Positions 16,442 through 26,010 of a DNA stretch of 64,000 nucleotides are shown one piece after another (the first letter of the stretch is position 1; every line of letters starts with the position of its first letter). The stretch is taken from the NCBI GenBank assembly GCA_019634635.1, contig JAHCBB010000015.1, positions 44,806 to 108,805 on the forward strand. Reading direction: 5' to 3'. Below the pieces are notes generated by a model, which was not told the origin of the DNA, did not search any database, and saw only the letters and a program-made list of their open reading frames with translations. Both the position numbers and the translations under genes were made by a program. The DNA is from Verrucomicrobiia bacterium. GTDB taxonomy: Bacteria; Verrucomicrobiota; Verrucomicrobiia; Limisphaerales; UBA9464.

Positions 16442-18763
16442 ATGAAACCCGCCCCCCTCCTGCGCCGTGCCGGCACGGCCGTCCCGCTGCTGCTCGCCGC
16501 GCACTCCTTCGTCGCCCAGCCCGGGCCGGTCATCACCGGCTTCCGCCTTGGAGCAGACGGCCGGCCCGCGGTGTCCGTGCCTGCGGACCCGGACACCTAT
16601 CTGATCCTTCTCCGCGGCGAGGCGGTGACCAACGTGGGCACCCCGGCCGCCCTCGGGCCTCTGCCCGGCCCCGGCGTGCCGGCCGAAATCGAGCTTGTGG
16701 ACCCGGACCCGTTGCCGGCCGCCGGTGCGCGCTTCTACCGCGTGGAGCAGGTGCCGCTCATCACGCTGAAGGACAGCGACGGCGACGGGATGGACGACGT
16801 GTACGAGCTGGGCCACCGCCCCTTGCTCAATCCCCTGGACCCGGCCGACGTGGCGGCCGACCCCGACCATGACACACAGAACAATTTGGCCGAGTACCGG
16901 GCCGGCACCGATCCCCTGACCGCCAACCCGCCGCCGTCGGGCCGGGTGGCGGGGCGGCTGGCGGCGGGCCACTTCCACACGGTCGCGGTGCGCGCCGACG
17001 GGACGCTGTGGACCTGGGGCAGCAATCGGCACGGCCAACTGGGCGACGGGATGCGGGCCGATCGGGCCGAACCGGCCGCGGTACTGCCCGCCGAGCGCTG
17101 GCAGGCCGTGGCAGCGGGGCTGCACCACTCCCTGGCCCTGCGGGCCGACGGAACCTTGTGGGCTTGGGGCGACAATTCTGTCGGCCAACTGGGCGACGGG
17201 ACGATGACAAATCGGACCAATCCCGTGGCGGTACTGCCCGATGAGCGTTGGCAGGCCATCGCGGCGGGTGACTGGCATACCGTGGCCTTGCATGCCGACG
17301 GGACCATCTGGACCTGGGGCCACAACTTCAGCGGAGAGCTCGGCGACGGTACCAGGGCGAAAAGCCGGCCAATTCCGCAGGCAATACAGACCGATCGTCG
17401 CTGGCTTGCCGTGGCCGCCGGCACTGGATACAGCCTCGCTGTGCAGGCGGATGGTTCACTGTGGGCCTGGGGACTGAACGAGGAGGGGCAGTTGGGCGAT
17501 GGGACGCGGATTCGCCGGCTGTCCCCGCAGCGCATCCCGTCAAGCCATCGCTGGCTGGCGGCCGAAGGCGGCGAGACGCACACCATCGCGCTGCGTGCCG
17601 ATGGAACGTTATGGAGCTGGGGAGGCGGCCGGAGCGGCCAGCTTGGGGACGGCGAGGTGTATTGGCCCTCGATCATCCGGCCTTCCCAAGTGGCGGCCCT
17701 GTTGGATCATCGCTGGTTGGCCATCCGGGCTGGTGTGGAGCACACCGTGGCGTTGCGGGATGACGGCACGCTTTGGGCGTGGGGGGGCAATTCCTCCGGC
17801 CAACTGGGAGACGGGACCACCACCAACCGTCCGGCCCCGGTGGCCGTGGCACCGGACTGGCGTTGGCGTACGATCGCGGCGGGCGGGGGCCACACCGTGG
17901 CCCTACGGGAGGACGGCACTCTGTGGGCCTGGGGCGGCAACTGGGCCGGGCAACTGGGCGATGGCGGCCTCACCGCCCACAGCCTGCCCGCGGCGGTCCA
18001 AAGTGGCGCGGCCTGGCGAACCGCAGCGACCGGAGCCAGCCACACCGTGGCGCTGCGGGAGGACGGCACGCTCTGGGCGTGGGGGGGCAATTCCTCCGGC
18101 CAGCTGGGAGACGGGACCACCACCAACCGTCCGGCCCCAGTGCCGGTGGCACCGGACTGGCGTTGGCGCACGGTCGCGGCCAGCGGGATCCACACTCTGG
18201 GCCTCCGTGAGGACGGCACCCTGTGGGCCTGGGGCGGCAACTGGGCCGGGCAACTGGGCGATGGCACGCATGGAATCGACCGTCCTTCGCCGGTCGCGGT
18301 CGCGCCGGAGGCTCGGTGGCATGTGATGGAGGCGGGCGGCGAGCATTCCGTGGCCCTGCAGGACGACGGCACGCTCTGGACGTGGGGGGGCAATTCCGAG
18401 GGCCAGCTGGGAGACGGGACCATGACGCCCAAGCCTTCGCCGGTGGCTATCCAGCCCGGCCGGCGCTGGCGCAGGATCGCGGTCGGAGGACGTCACACCG
18501 TCGCGCTAAGTAGCGACGGCAAACTTTGGTCGTGGGGCGGCAATGATATGGGACAACTGGGTGGCACGACGACCCGCTTTCGTGTAACGCTTGGGGAAGT
18601 GGGGGCGGGCGAAGACTGGATGGAGATCGCCGCCGGCGGGCATCACTCCGTGGCCCTGCGGTCCGATGGCACGCTCTGGGCCTGGGGATCCAATTTCGAA
18701 GACCAATTGGGCAACCCTTGGCGGCAGGTCCTCGGCGGCGCGGTCTGGGCGCCCCCGCCCTGA
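16442..18763 (+). CDS. Secreted RCC1-repeat propeller protein
   Basis: A 773-residue protein. A signal peptide ([19 protein letters not shown]) and a short N-terminal sandwich are followed by a Ca-binding-like [12 protein letters not shown] segment (about 113-125). From about 180 there are at least eleven RCC1 repeats of roughly 53 residues of the form AGxxHTVALRxDGTLWxWGxNxxGQLGDG. They make one or two seven-bladed propellers. Neighbouring repeats are nearly identical in DNA (for example about 17765-17860 and 18062-18160), showing recent duplication. ATG 16442 follows a GGGAGG ribosome site. The gap of 86 bases after the pseudopilin gene suggests it is the last gene of the module. Confidence 0.87.
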   Translation: MKPAPLLRRAGTAVPLLLAAHSFVAQPGPVITGFRLGADGRPAVSVPADPDTYLILLRGEAVTNVGTPAALGPLPGPGVPAEIELVDPDPLPAAGARFYRVEQVPLITLKDSDGDGMDDVYELGHRPLLNPLDPADVAADPDHDTQNNLAEYRAGTDPLTANPPPSGRVAGRLAAGHFHTVAVRADGTLWTWGSNRHGQLGDGMRADRAEPAAVLPAERWQAVAAGLHHSLALRADGTLWAWGDNSVGQLGDGTMTNRTNPVAVLPDERWQAIAAGDWHTVALHADGTIWTWGHNFSGELGDGTRAKSRPIPQAIQTDRRWLAVAAGTGYSLAVQADGSLWAWGLNEEGQLGDGTRIRRLSPQRIPSSHRWLAAEGGETHTIALRADGTLWSWGGGRSGQLGDGEVYWPSIIRPSQVAALLDHRWLAIRAGVEHTVALRDDGTLWAWGGNSSGQLGDGTTTNRPAPVAVAPDWRWRTIAAGGGHTVALREDGTLWAWGGNWAGQLGDGGLTAHSLPAAVQSGAAWRTAATGASHTVALREDGTLWAWGGNSSGQLGDGTTTNRPAPVPVAPDWRWRTVAASGIHTLGLREDGTLWAWGGNWAGQLGDGTHGIDRPSPVAVAPEARWHVMEAGGEHSVALQDDGTLWTWGGNSEGQLGDGTMTPKPSPVAIQPGRRWRRIAVGGRHTVALSSDGKLWSWGGNDMGQLGGTTTRFRVTLGEVGAGEDWMEIAAGGHHSVALRSDGTLWAWGSNFEDQLGNPWRQVLGGAVWAPPP

Positions 18764-19056
18764 CTTGCCCATCTGCGCGTGCATTCTCCCAGCGAGACCT
18801 CTGTTCCGGCATTCTCATCTGAACCCTTGCTCCGGCATCATCCCCGCAAGCGGGTGAGGACCACCACTTCAGCCACCACGAACATCGCCCGCATCCTCCG
18901 CCCGGCCGCCCTGCTGGCCGATCGCGCCACCGTTGCTTCGCTTGACGCTGGCGTCCCCACATCAGTCCGGCCACCGAGCAGCTCCTCGGCGACGGGCCGG
19001 GCGAGAGTCCGGCCTTTTCGTCCAACGGGAAGTTCATCCTCGCCTCGTCGCCGGAG
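18764..19056. other. Intergenic stretch with a faint coding remnant
   Basis: No convincing gene. On the plus strand, 18961-19056 reads ISPATEQLLGDGPGESP and then AFSSNGKFILASSPENK, which resembles a TolB/WD40-type propeller blade. It is preceded by an in-frame stop and runs into the MITE. It is probably the tail of an eroded gene cut by the MITE insertion. The rest shows nothing. Confidence 0.3.
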
Positions 19057-19264
19057 AATAAAATGACAGGTTAAATCTTTGGGAGGCGGGTGCCGTGTGG
19101 ATGCAAATCTTGCCAGGCGGATGGCACGACTGAAGACGGAGGAGGAGGAGGGGCAGGCAGGCTTGTACCCCTCTGCATCTCCCGCGACGTGGGCGGTGAG
19201 CGACTGCTCGCCGAAGTCCTCCTCAAACTGGCCCAATTCTGAATCTTTGAACCTGTCACTTTAT
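19057..19264 (+). mobile_element. RAYT-derived MITE, copy 1 (208 bp)
   Basis: The left end AATAAAATGACAGGTTAAAT and the right end TTTGAACCTGTCACTTTAT are inverted copies of the terminal repeat. The interior is the first part of a RAYT coding region: an ATG at about 19121 gives MARLKTEEEEGQAGLY, and with a frameshift the HCISRDVGGERLL-like block, compared with MARMKVKAEEGRVGVY in the intact gene. It has an internal deletion and stops at the codon for Phe 49 (TTCTG), where the right terminal repeat is joined. It cannot encode a transposase and would need one supplied in trans. Confidence 0.75.
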
Positions 19265-19295
19265 CCTGGCTGGTTTTGACTGTCCGCTGACATCA

Positions 19296-19312
19296 TTGAA
19301 CCTGTCACTTTA
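19296..19312 (+). repeat. Solo terminal repeat
   Basis: TTGAACCTGTCACTTTA, a second right-end motif only 32 bases beyond the end of the MITE. It forms the left boundary of the AT-rich island. It could be a remnant of a second nested insertion. Confidence 0.6.
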
Positions 19313-19376
19313 ACCCCCTCACGTCTTTCCCGTCAATGCCCGCAGGGCAATTCCTGCTTCTGGGACAGATTTTATT

Positions 19377-19787
19377 TTAGTGCTGGAATAGCAACGCAAA
19401 AAAAACGAGCACAAGTAAAAGACTACTCAAGACAAATAAGTAAACAAGCCACTTTCTCCCCCATTTTATCGCTAAACTAATACACATTATACTAATACAT
19501 ACAACAATATAAAGTAGTCGGAGACGTATTGCGTCAATTAGTATCAACGCTTCGACTCTTCGATGGTTCAAAGGTGCGTTTGCACTCCAAAGATCTGATA
19601 AAGCAAAAAGTCGTGACTGTTCAATGAGTACACTGCTAATAGAGAGAATTGCTAACAGGGAACAGAGGACTGATGCGGAAAACATAACAAATATGGCGAT
19701 TTTAATGCCACTTTGAAGGCCACCTCCTGTTTTCGGCTTCCGGCCCGATTGGTTTGTTTCGATTACATCCACGGCATCTGAGTCCAT
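19377..19787 (-). CDS. Small membrane protein in AT-rich island
   Basis: A 136-residue ORF. After a polar N-terminus (MDSDAVDVIETNQSGRKPK) there are three to four hydrophobic segments: IKIAIFVMFSASVLCSLLAIL, then LLYIVVCISIMCISLAI and WLVYLFVLSSLLLVLVFFALL. It looks like a small inner-membrane protein. Base composition is strikingly AT-rich against a GC-rich chromosome, so it was probably acquired. Its 5' end overlaps the end of the 82-residue ORF upstream. I do not recognise the family. Confidence 0.55.
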   Translation of the reverse strand: MDSDAVDVIETNQSGRKPKTGGGLQSGIKIAIFVMFSASVLCSLLAILSISSVLIEQSRLFALSDLWSANAPLNHRRVEALILIDAIRLRLLYIVVCISIMCISLAIKWGRKWLVYLFVLSSLLLVLVFFALLFQH

Positions 19788-19950
19788 AGGGATCCTCCCG
19801 ATATTCTTGAGCGAGTTTTATTGCGTCTCCTTCTATGACATCTGTGTGATACGGCTCAAGCGCAAACGGCGGATCGTCAATGCAATGCATTTTTTCATGA
19901 GCAATTGCTCGAACCATGTCGTCGACCTCTGAAATTATGGGATTAATCAT
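19702..19950 (-). CDS. Small protein of unknown function in AT-rich island
   Basis: An 82-residue ORF starting at ATG 19950, only three bases from a solo terminal repeat. It begins MINPIISEVDDMVRAIAHEK and continues with CIDDPPFALEPYHTDVIEGD, both well-formed protein sequence. The end carries CRGCNRN, possibly half a zinc site. It overlaps the membrane-protein ORF by 86 bases in another frame, which suggests a coupled pair or a frameshifted single gene. AT-rich and probably foreign. I do not recognise it. Confidence 0.5.
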   Translation of the reverse strand: MINPIISEVDDMVRAIAHEKMHCIDDPPFALEPYHTDVIEGDAIKLAQEYREDPYGLRCRGCNRNKPIGPEAENRRWPSKWH

Positions 19951-19953
19951 TGT

Positions 19954-19977
19954 GAATCTTTGAACCTGTCACTTTAT
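19954..19977 (+). repeat. Solo terminal repeat bounding the AT-rich island
   Basis: GAATCTTTGAACCTGTCACT followed by TTAT. Identical to the right end of both MITEs and in the same orientation as the copy at 19296. The two therefore flank the island as direct, not inverted, repeats. Confidence 0.7.
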
Positions 19978-20066
19978 CTGACTTCATGCCGGCCGTGGTT
20001 CCCGGTCCGTCCTGGCGGGCACGGGGACTGGGCGCCGGAACCAAACGGAGACGCGCGGGGCAGAGT

Positions 20067-22013
20067 TCACGGAAGCGGCCTGGGCACGATTCGCAGCCGG
20101 AAGAATTGGCCGCTGGAGTGGTCCGGCGGCCACACCATAACCGTCGCGGACACCGTACCGTCCGCGTCCAAGGTGGATTCTCCTTCATCATTGTCCACCC
20201 GCGCCCAACCTACCAAATCGGTGGACGTCTCGAGGGAGTACTCCACCTCGTGCGCAAGCGCCAGCCGACGGTAGCCCACAGCGAAAAATCCCCCACCCCG
20301 TCTGTCCTGCCGGGAGATGGTCAGAGGCGCGGCGGGCGAAGCGACGCGTGGATCCGTGCCTTGAGCATACTCCAGCAGGTTGGCCAGACCATCGCCGTCA
20401 GGATCGGCGGTGTCCGCACTGACATCGGGATCGGACAGTTCGGCGATGGAGAACTGCCTTGCCCGCCAGGCTTCGCGAGAAAGCGTCGTCGGGAACAAGT
20501 CATGCGTCGGCCATTGGCGGATGCCGTCCACGATACCGGGGAGGGCATCAATGACGCCGTTGTTGCCGGGCCAGTTCGAGTTTTGCAGATAAACGATGAT
20601 AGCCCCATTGCTCCGTCGCATGGCGACCGAGTGGTTTCCGGTATCGCCGCCTCCGTGAAACCACTGCCCCGCTCCCGGATTGCTTCCCGCCTCCCAGCCC
20701 AGCCGACCATTCAGCATGGCCGCCACGCTGTTCGTGTCCAGGATGTCCGGGTACGACGACTGGCCGTCAACCGCCGCGACGAAGCGGGTGAAGTCAATCG
20801 CTGAAGCGATCCAACTGGAATACAGCGTGACCGGCAACGCGTACGGCAGATCATCGTTCCAAGGCAGCGGTTCAAACGCCTCAAGGTACGACGCCGGCAG
20901 GCTGGGATGCAGGTAGTAGACCGCCTCGCCCGGCGCACGCTCCGAGCGGGTGTTGGTGCCGACCCTCATCCGGGTGATGCCTGCCTCGGCGAGCAGCTTT
21001 CGCGCGACCGCCTCATATGCCTGGCCGGTCATCCGTGCAATGAGTACGCCGGCCACATCATAGCCGAAATCCGCGTAGCTGAACGTGGTACCAGGACTGA
21101 ACTGGAGCGGCTTTCCCATCATCCAACGCACCAGGTCGAGCGGCGTTGGCGTCGTCTCCAGATCAAGATCCCGCCGGATGTAAGTGGGCCAGCTATTCGG
21201 AATGAATCCGCTGCCGCCCAGTGGATTCGGCCCGTTGTCCTCATCCCAGCCGCCACGGTGACTGAGCAGATGGCGGACCGTCACGTTCGTCCAACGCGGA
21301 TCGAAGATGGCGCCCGGATAAGTGGGCGGCTCAAGGTTCAAATGACCAAACACCGCCGTGTCGAGTTCGAGGCCCCCATCTCCGATCAGTTTCATCGTCG
21401 CGGCGGCTGTGATCGTCTTCGACATGCTCGCGACGCGGCACAGCGAGTCTGGCTGGAATGGCTCGCCGCCCTCGGCATCGGCGTAGCCATACCCGCGGGC
21501 AAAGACCAGGCGGCCATCTTTGACGACGGCCAGGGAGGCTCCCGGGACGCCCTTGCTGAGAAGTGTTGACCGCACGAACGTATCCAGGCTGGCGAGCTGT
21601 GGAACCTGTGGCCCGGTCGGCGCCGGCCAGGCGCGCGCAGTGAGGCGTGCCACCCGGCTGGTGACGGCGCCGGCGGCATTCGCCACGATCACCCGGTAGT
21701 CGCCGCTGCTGGTGACCTGCACAGCCGGCCGCGGGAGCACCCGGTTGGTTGCATTGGCGATATCCAGGCCGTTGAACTGCCATTGGTAGGTCAGCGGGGC
21801 GGCGCCCTGGACGTGGACGCTGAGGGTGACCCCGCGGCCCTCCCAGGCGAACTGCGTGCGCGGCTCGGTGATGATGACGGGCTGGGCCAGGCACAGGCAC
21901 GGCCACAGCCACGACAGAGCCGCCAGCCTTAGTCCCTTGCCCGAAGAATACGACTCCCGAGAATCATACGCCCGTGGTCGTGACGTTTGCCGACTCAAGA
22001 GCAGCGAGTTCAT
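20067..22013 (-). CDS. Secreted serine beta-lactamase-like hydrolase with Ig-like domain
   Basis: A 648-residue exported protein. The signal segment is GLRLAALSWLWPCLCLAQ (about 27-44). An Ig-like domain follows (VIITEPRTQFAWEGRG to TSRVARL, about 45-125). A class C beta-lactamase/esterase fold then runs from 143 to about 480, with the SxxK motif in RVASMSKTITAA, the YxN-equivalent tyrosine in FSYADFGYD and the late HxGG-like motif in FHGGGDTGNHSV. A calcium-type repeat DPDGDGLANLLEY and a C-terminal sandwich end the protein. Relatives are esterases, D-aminopeptidases or penicillin-binding homologues; the substrate is unknown. It overlaps the upstream gene by ATGA. Confidence 0.85.
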   Translation of the reverse strand: MNSLLLSRQTSRPRAYDSRESYSSGKGLRLAALSWLWPCLCLAQPVIITEPRTQFAWEGRGVTLSVHVQGAAPLTYQWQFNGLDIANATNRVLPRPAVQVTSSGDYRVIVANAAGAVTSRVARLTARAWPAPTGPQVPQLASLDTFVRSTLLSKGVPGASLAVVKDGRLVFARGYGYADAEGGEPFQPDSLCRVASMSKTITAAATMKLIGDGGLELDTAVFGHLNLEPPTYPGAIFDPRWTNVTVRHLLSHRGGWDEDNGPNPLGGSGFIPNSWPTYIRRDLDLETTPTPLDLVRWMMGKPLQFSPGTTFSYADFGYDVAGVLIARMTGQAYEAVARKLLAEAGITRMRVGTNTRSERAPGEAVYYLHPSLPASYLEAFEPLPWNDDLPYALPVTLYSSWIASAIDFTRFVAAVDGQSSYPDILDTNSVAAMLNGRLGWEAGSNPGAGQWFHGGGDTGNHSVAMRRSNGAIIVYLQNSNWPGNNGVIDALPGIVDGIRQWPTHDLFPTTLSREAWRARQFSIAELSDPDVSADTADPDGDGLANLLEYAQGTDPRVASPAAPLTISRQDRRGGGFFAVGYRRLALAHEVEYSLETSTDLVGWARVDNDEGESTLDADGTVSATVMVWPPDHSSGQFFRLRIVPRPLP

Positions 22014-22417
22014 TTTTGACGGATTCGATACAGCCGAATTGTCCTGGTTGGAGCCACTTCTCCGGTGATTCCGTCTTCCGTCTTGATGAACCCGACAAGC
22101 ATTCCGGCTCGATACTCAACCTCGCTAAAGATTTGACTCGAGGGCACCGGAGGGGCCTCCAACGTTCGATTGAAGGCTCTGGTAGAGCCGGCGGACAAGC
22201 TGAACGGATACTCAAAAAATGGATTCGCCAGCTTCTTGCCGTCTTTTTTGAGACTACAAGTGAGAAACATGCCGGACGCATCCGATGTGCCATCGTTGGA
22301 TACGGAGTACCGGAGGCCAACCGTTTTGGCGATTACAGTCGCACCGTCTGGCAGGATCTTGCCGGTCGCGAGGTTGATGAACTTGATGGTGCAGTTGATG
22401 TCGGCGTAGTTCGACAT
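22010..22417 (-). CDS. Small protein of unknown function coupled to beta-lactamase-like gene
   Basis: A 135-residue protein starting at ATG 22417; the extension to 22534 is unlikely. There is no signal peptide. Alternating hydrophobic strands (INCTIKFINLATG, GLRYSVSNDGTSDAS, MFLTCSLKKDGKKL, EYRAGMLVGFIKTEDG) suggest a beta sandwich, perhaps CARDB-like. GC content is visibly lower than in its neighbours, suggesting transfer. The stop codon overlaps the start of the beta-lactamase-like gene (ATGA), so the two would be translated together. I do not recognise a family. Confidence 0.6.
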   Translation of the reverse strand: MSNYADINCTIKFINLATGKILPDGATVIAKTVGLRYSVSNDGTSDASGMFLTCSLKKDGKKLANPFFEYPFSLSAGSTRAFNRTLEAPPVPSSQIFSEVEYRAGMLVGFIKTEDGITGEVAPTRTIRLYRIRQK

Positions 22418-22583
22418 TGCGGTGAGTGTTATGATTCGGTGTCTTCCGAGATGACGGATCCTCTTGGTGGCCCAAGAATGGCATCCCTTGGTTCTGGCTG
22501 ATAGGCCAAACCTGAATGCCGGGCACTGCGCCAATGGTGATCCATCACCCGTTACAGGGATGAATCCAACGAAAGGTTACAGC

Positions 22584-25500
22584 CTATTCCAAGAGGAGGC
22601 CGGAGGTTTCAGCCGCCACGTCGTTCCACGACGGCGCAGGCCACAGGCGGAGGCGGCGGCCAACGGAAGTGAGCGTGTTGCCGTCAGGAGAAAAACTGAC
22701 AGCCCGGATATCGCCGTCCTCCGTGCGGAACGTCGCCACCTCCAGGAAGGAATCCGCGTCCCAGAGGTGGATGAACCCGTTGTAGGTGCCCGCAGCCAGC
22801 CGCCGGCCATCGGGGGAAAGGGCGACCGCGTTGAAGCTGTTCATCGTCCGCTTGGCCGCCAGGGGACGGGGATCCTTCCGAGTCGGCGGATACTCCCACG
22901 CCTGCAACTGGGCGTCGCCGGTCGCCGTCACAAGGGTCCGGCCGCCAGACAGAAACACAAGCTCCATCACATCCCCCTTGCCGGCCCTCCACGCTGCCAC
23001 CCTTCTCTCGTCGGGAAGACTCCAGACCTCCACGGTGCCGTCCCCCCACGGTCCTTCGCCCACGGCCACTGCCAACGAGCGTTCGTCCGGGGCAAAGCGA
23101 TGGTGCCTCGGATGGCCATTACCGGGACGGAGCCGGTGCAACCGGACACGGTTGGCGACATCCCAAACCTCCAGGTCGCCATCACCGGTGACCGCTGCCA
23201 GGCGCCGGCCGCTGGGCGAAAAGCCAAGCCTTTGATAACCGGAAGAGTTGGATTTCAGACGAACTTCGGAACTGGTGCCTGGGACAGTTCTCAGAAGCAG
23301 TTCCCCGGCCTCAGTGGCCAGCGCCACCCAGTCCCCCAGGGGTGACACGCCGAGGCTCCGAATCGGATCCCCGGGTGTGGTGTTGAGAGAATGCTCGTCC
23401 ACTGGACGCAACTGCATGGCATCCCAGACTTCGTAACGGTTGGTCTGCCAGACGGCCAGGAACCGATCGGCCAATACAAACCGCTGATGCGGCCAGACCA
23501 GCGAATCGCGCCGGGATTCCCACGGAACCGCGCTCCACTCGCGCAAACTTCCATCCTTGGACGCACTGTAAAGCCGCCGTCCGTCGGGGGAAAAAGTGAG
23601 GCCAAAAACTTCGTCGCGGTTGCCCTTTAATGTATGGATCTCCTGCCACGTCACCGGATTCCAAAGCTTAATGGAGTAATCAGCGCTGCCCGAAGCGAGG
23701 AGACTGCCGTCCCGGGAAAACACGACCGCGCCCACCCAGGCGGTATGCGCGGTCAGGTGCGTGAGCAGCCGTCCGGAAGGTAGTTCCCACACGTTCATGG
23801 AGCGGTCCCAGGAGCCGGACACCAACGTCCGGCCGTCCGGGGAAAAGGCGAGGGATTGCACCGCACCGGTGTGGTTGGTCAGATGTTTCAACAGACGTCC
23901 GGAAGCCACCTCCCGCACCTGGATGTCGCTGGCCTGAAATCCGGAAGCCAGCGTGTGCCCGTCGGGAGTGAACGCGAGCGAAGTGACGCCCCAGGGTGGG
24001 CCAGACCGATTCCAAAGCTCGCGCCGGGATTCCAACTCCCAGAGACGGACGCGCCCCTCCTCGTCACCGGTGGCCAGAAGTTTTCCATCCGGGGAAAAGG
24101 CCAGGCCAAACCCGGAGCGCACACTCTGCGCGACCGGAAACCGGGCCAGTTCCTTGCGGGCGGGCCAGTTCAAAACCACGACCTGCCCCTCGGTGGCGCC
24201 GAAGGCCAGCCTGGTTCCGTCGGGCGAGAATTGAACCGAGCCGGTGGCGTTGCCGTCGGTCACCCTCGTGAGTTCGCCCGAATGAAGGTTGCATACCCAC
24301 ACTCCACCATCGCGCCGTTCCACGGCCACCGCCAGTTGGTGGCCATCCGGGGACAAGGTCACACCGTAGGCGGCTTCGGGGAATTGCTGCAGCAGCCGCA
24401 GTTCCTCGCTGCGCGTCTGCTGCCACAGGTAACGCCATTCCCAGCCGCGCAGATCCGGCTTTCCCGGCCCGGGGTGATGCTTGTCCAGCAGCGACTCCGC
24501 CAGCCTGAGATTGCCTTCGTCCACTGCCCGCTGCGCCTGGAGCATTTCAGCCGCGTAGGTCCGCTCCAGAGCGGTTTGTTCACTGGCCTGGGCGACCCGG
24601 CGTTCCCGCTCGGCCCGCTGCCACTGCCAGAGGATGCCGGACACCCCCAGCACCACCGCCAGCCCAAGGAGCACGGCGAGCGAAGCCAGTGCCGGCCTTC
24701 GGCGGCCCCACCGCCAGACCCGCACCGCGCGCCCCACGGGCCGGGCCTGCACCGGCTCACCCTGGAGAAATCGTGCCAGTTCTTTCGCCAGTTCCGTTGC
24801 CGTCGCGTAGCGCCTGCCCGGTTCCTTCTCCAGGCACTTGAGGCACAGCGTTGCCAAATCCTCCGGCACGCTCGGATTCAACAGGCGCGGGGAAACGGGC
24901 TCGTGCTGCAGCACCTGCTGCAGGGTCTCTGGCACCGTCTCAGCCAGGAACGGCGGCCGGCCAGTGAGCAGATGGAAGAGGATGCCCCCGAGCGCATACA
25001 CGTCGCTGTGACGTCCCGATTTGAGCTTTGCCCCCGCCTGCTCCGGCGGCATGAAGTTCGGCGAGCCCAGCACCTGGCCGGTGACCGTCAGGAACGAATC
25101 CTTCTCCACGCGCCGGGCGAGGCCGAAGTCGGTGATGCGGGGCTGGCCGGCGTCGTCCAGCAGGATGTTCGACGGCTTGAGATCGCGGTGCAGGATCCCC
25201 TGCTCGTGCGCGTAGTGGACGGCTTCGGCCAGCGTCCGCACCAGCCGGGCCGCCGCCTTCGCGGGCAACGGTTTCTCCCGGACCAATGCGGCCAGGTTGC
25301 CCCCCGGCACGTAGTCCATCGAAAAGTAGGGCTGCCCCTCCTGCTCGCCGGTCTCATGGATGGCCACGATGTTGGGATGCTGGAGCCGAGCCGCCGCCTC
25401 GGCCTCGGCCCGGAACCGGAGCGTTTGCTCACGGCCGGCAAACCGGCCCGCCAAAACCACCTTGACCGCCACGATCCGGTCCAGGCTCACCTGCCGCGCG

Positions 25501-25745
25501 CGATAGACCACGCCCATGCCGCCGCGGGCGATTTCTTCCAGCAGTTCGTATGCTCCCAGCCGACGAGGCGATCTGTCTTCCGTTGGGTCTGCCATGCCGG
25601 AGGACGGCTCCAAGACTCTGGGTGAAGCCGGTCGGGACTGCTTCCGGGCAAGACCGAGGCGGAACAGGCAGCGCGGGCACATGCCCGCAGGCGTCCCTTG
25701 GGCGATCTTCGCTCCGCATTCCGGACACAAGTCAAAAATGGGCAT
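22584..25745 (-). CDS. Membrane Ser/Thr protein kinase with WD40 propeller
   Basis: A 1053-residue protein. The N-terminal zinc ribbon CPEC...CPRC (7-26) matches the other kinase. The kinase domain (66-335) has GGMGVVYRARQ, VAVKVVLAG (Lys 95), LHRDLKPSNILL and TDFGLARR. A membrane helix follows at about 355-376 (ASLAVLLGLAVVLGVSGIL), then a coil, then about twelve WD40 repeats (440-1045) with FSPDGRRLA-type strands. The kinase should be cytoplasmic and the propeller periplasmic. All catalytic residues are present. The sigma-factor gene lies 265 bases upstream on the same strand, mirroring the 10608-13645 module; the gap holds nothing recognisable. Confidence 0.92.
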   Translation of the reverse strand: MPIFDLCPECGAKIAQGTPAGMCPRCLFRLGLARKQSRPASPRVLEPSSGMADPTEDRSPRRLGAYELLEEIARGGMGVVYRARQVSLDRIVAVKVVLAGRFAGREQTLRFRAEAEAAARLQHPNIVAIHETGEQEGQPYFSMDYVPGGNLAALVREKPLPAKAAARLVRTLAEAVHYAHEQGILHRDLKPSNILLDDAGQPRITDFGLARRVEKDSFLTVTGQVLGSPNFMPPEQAGAKLKSGRHSDVYALGGILFHLLTGRPPFLAETVPETLQQVLQHEPVSPRLLNPSVPEDLATLCLKCLEKEPGRRYATATELAKELARFLQGEPVQARPVGRAVRVWRWGRRRPALASLAVLLGLAVVLGVSGILWQWQRAERERRVAQASEQTALERTYAAEMLQAQRAVDEGNLRLAESLLDKHHPGPGKPDLRGWEWRYLWQQTRSEELRLLQQFPEAAYGVTLSPDGHQLAVAVERRDGGVWVCNLHSGELTRVTDGNATGSVQFSPDGTRLAFGATEGQVVVLNWPARKELARFPVAQSVRSGFGLAFSPDGKLLATGDEEGRVRLWELESRRELWNRSGPPWGVTSLAFTPDGHTLASGFQASDIQVREVASGRLLKHLTNHTGAVQSLAFSPDGRTLVSGSWDRSMNVWELPSGRLLTHLTAHTAWVGAVVFSRDGSLLASGSADYSIKLWNPVTWQEIHTLKGNRDEVFGLTFSPDGRRLYSASKDGSLREWSAVPWESRRDSLVWPHQRFVLADRFLAVWQTNRYEVWDAMQLRPVDEHSLNTTPGDPIRSLGVSPLGDWVALATEAGELLLRTVPGTSSEVRLKSNSSGYQRLGFSPSGRRLAAVTGDGDLEVWDVANRVRLHRLRPGNGHPRHHRFAPDERSLAVAVGEGPWGDGTVEVWSLPDERRVAAWRAGKGDVMELVFLSGGRTLVTATGDAQLQAWEYPPTRKDPRPLAAKRTMNSFNAVALSPDGRRLAAGTYNGFIHLWDADSFLEVATFRTEDGDIRAVSFSPDGNTLTSVGRRLRLWPAPSWNDVAAETSGLLLE

Positions 25746-26010
25746 TTCAGTCGTTGGCCGGTCCTCCGGTTACAAATCCATGAACGCGAAGTCTGAGTTC
25801 ATGCCTGGACGCCGCCGGTCGAAGCTCAGTTTGACCCATACCTTCACGAGATCGAACCCTTGGGAAAGGTGGGGCGAAGCGTCCTCGCTGAACCGCAGGC
25901 CAGAAGGGACGCCCGCTCCCGCTCGGCGGCTTGGCAAGGATGCCTCGCCTCACGCTTCCAGGCTGGAGGTTCAGGGGGAAGTTTGGCATCACAGGTTACG
26001 GCTTTGCCCC

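Noticed and set aside
19296..19977. Phage or integrative element attachment sites
   Set aside because: The flanking repeats are explained by the RAYT terminal motif; there is no integrase or tRNA nearby.
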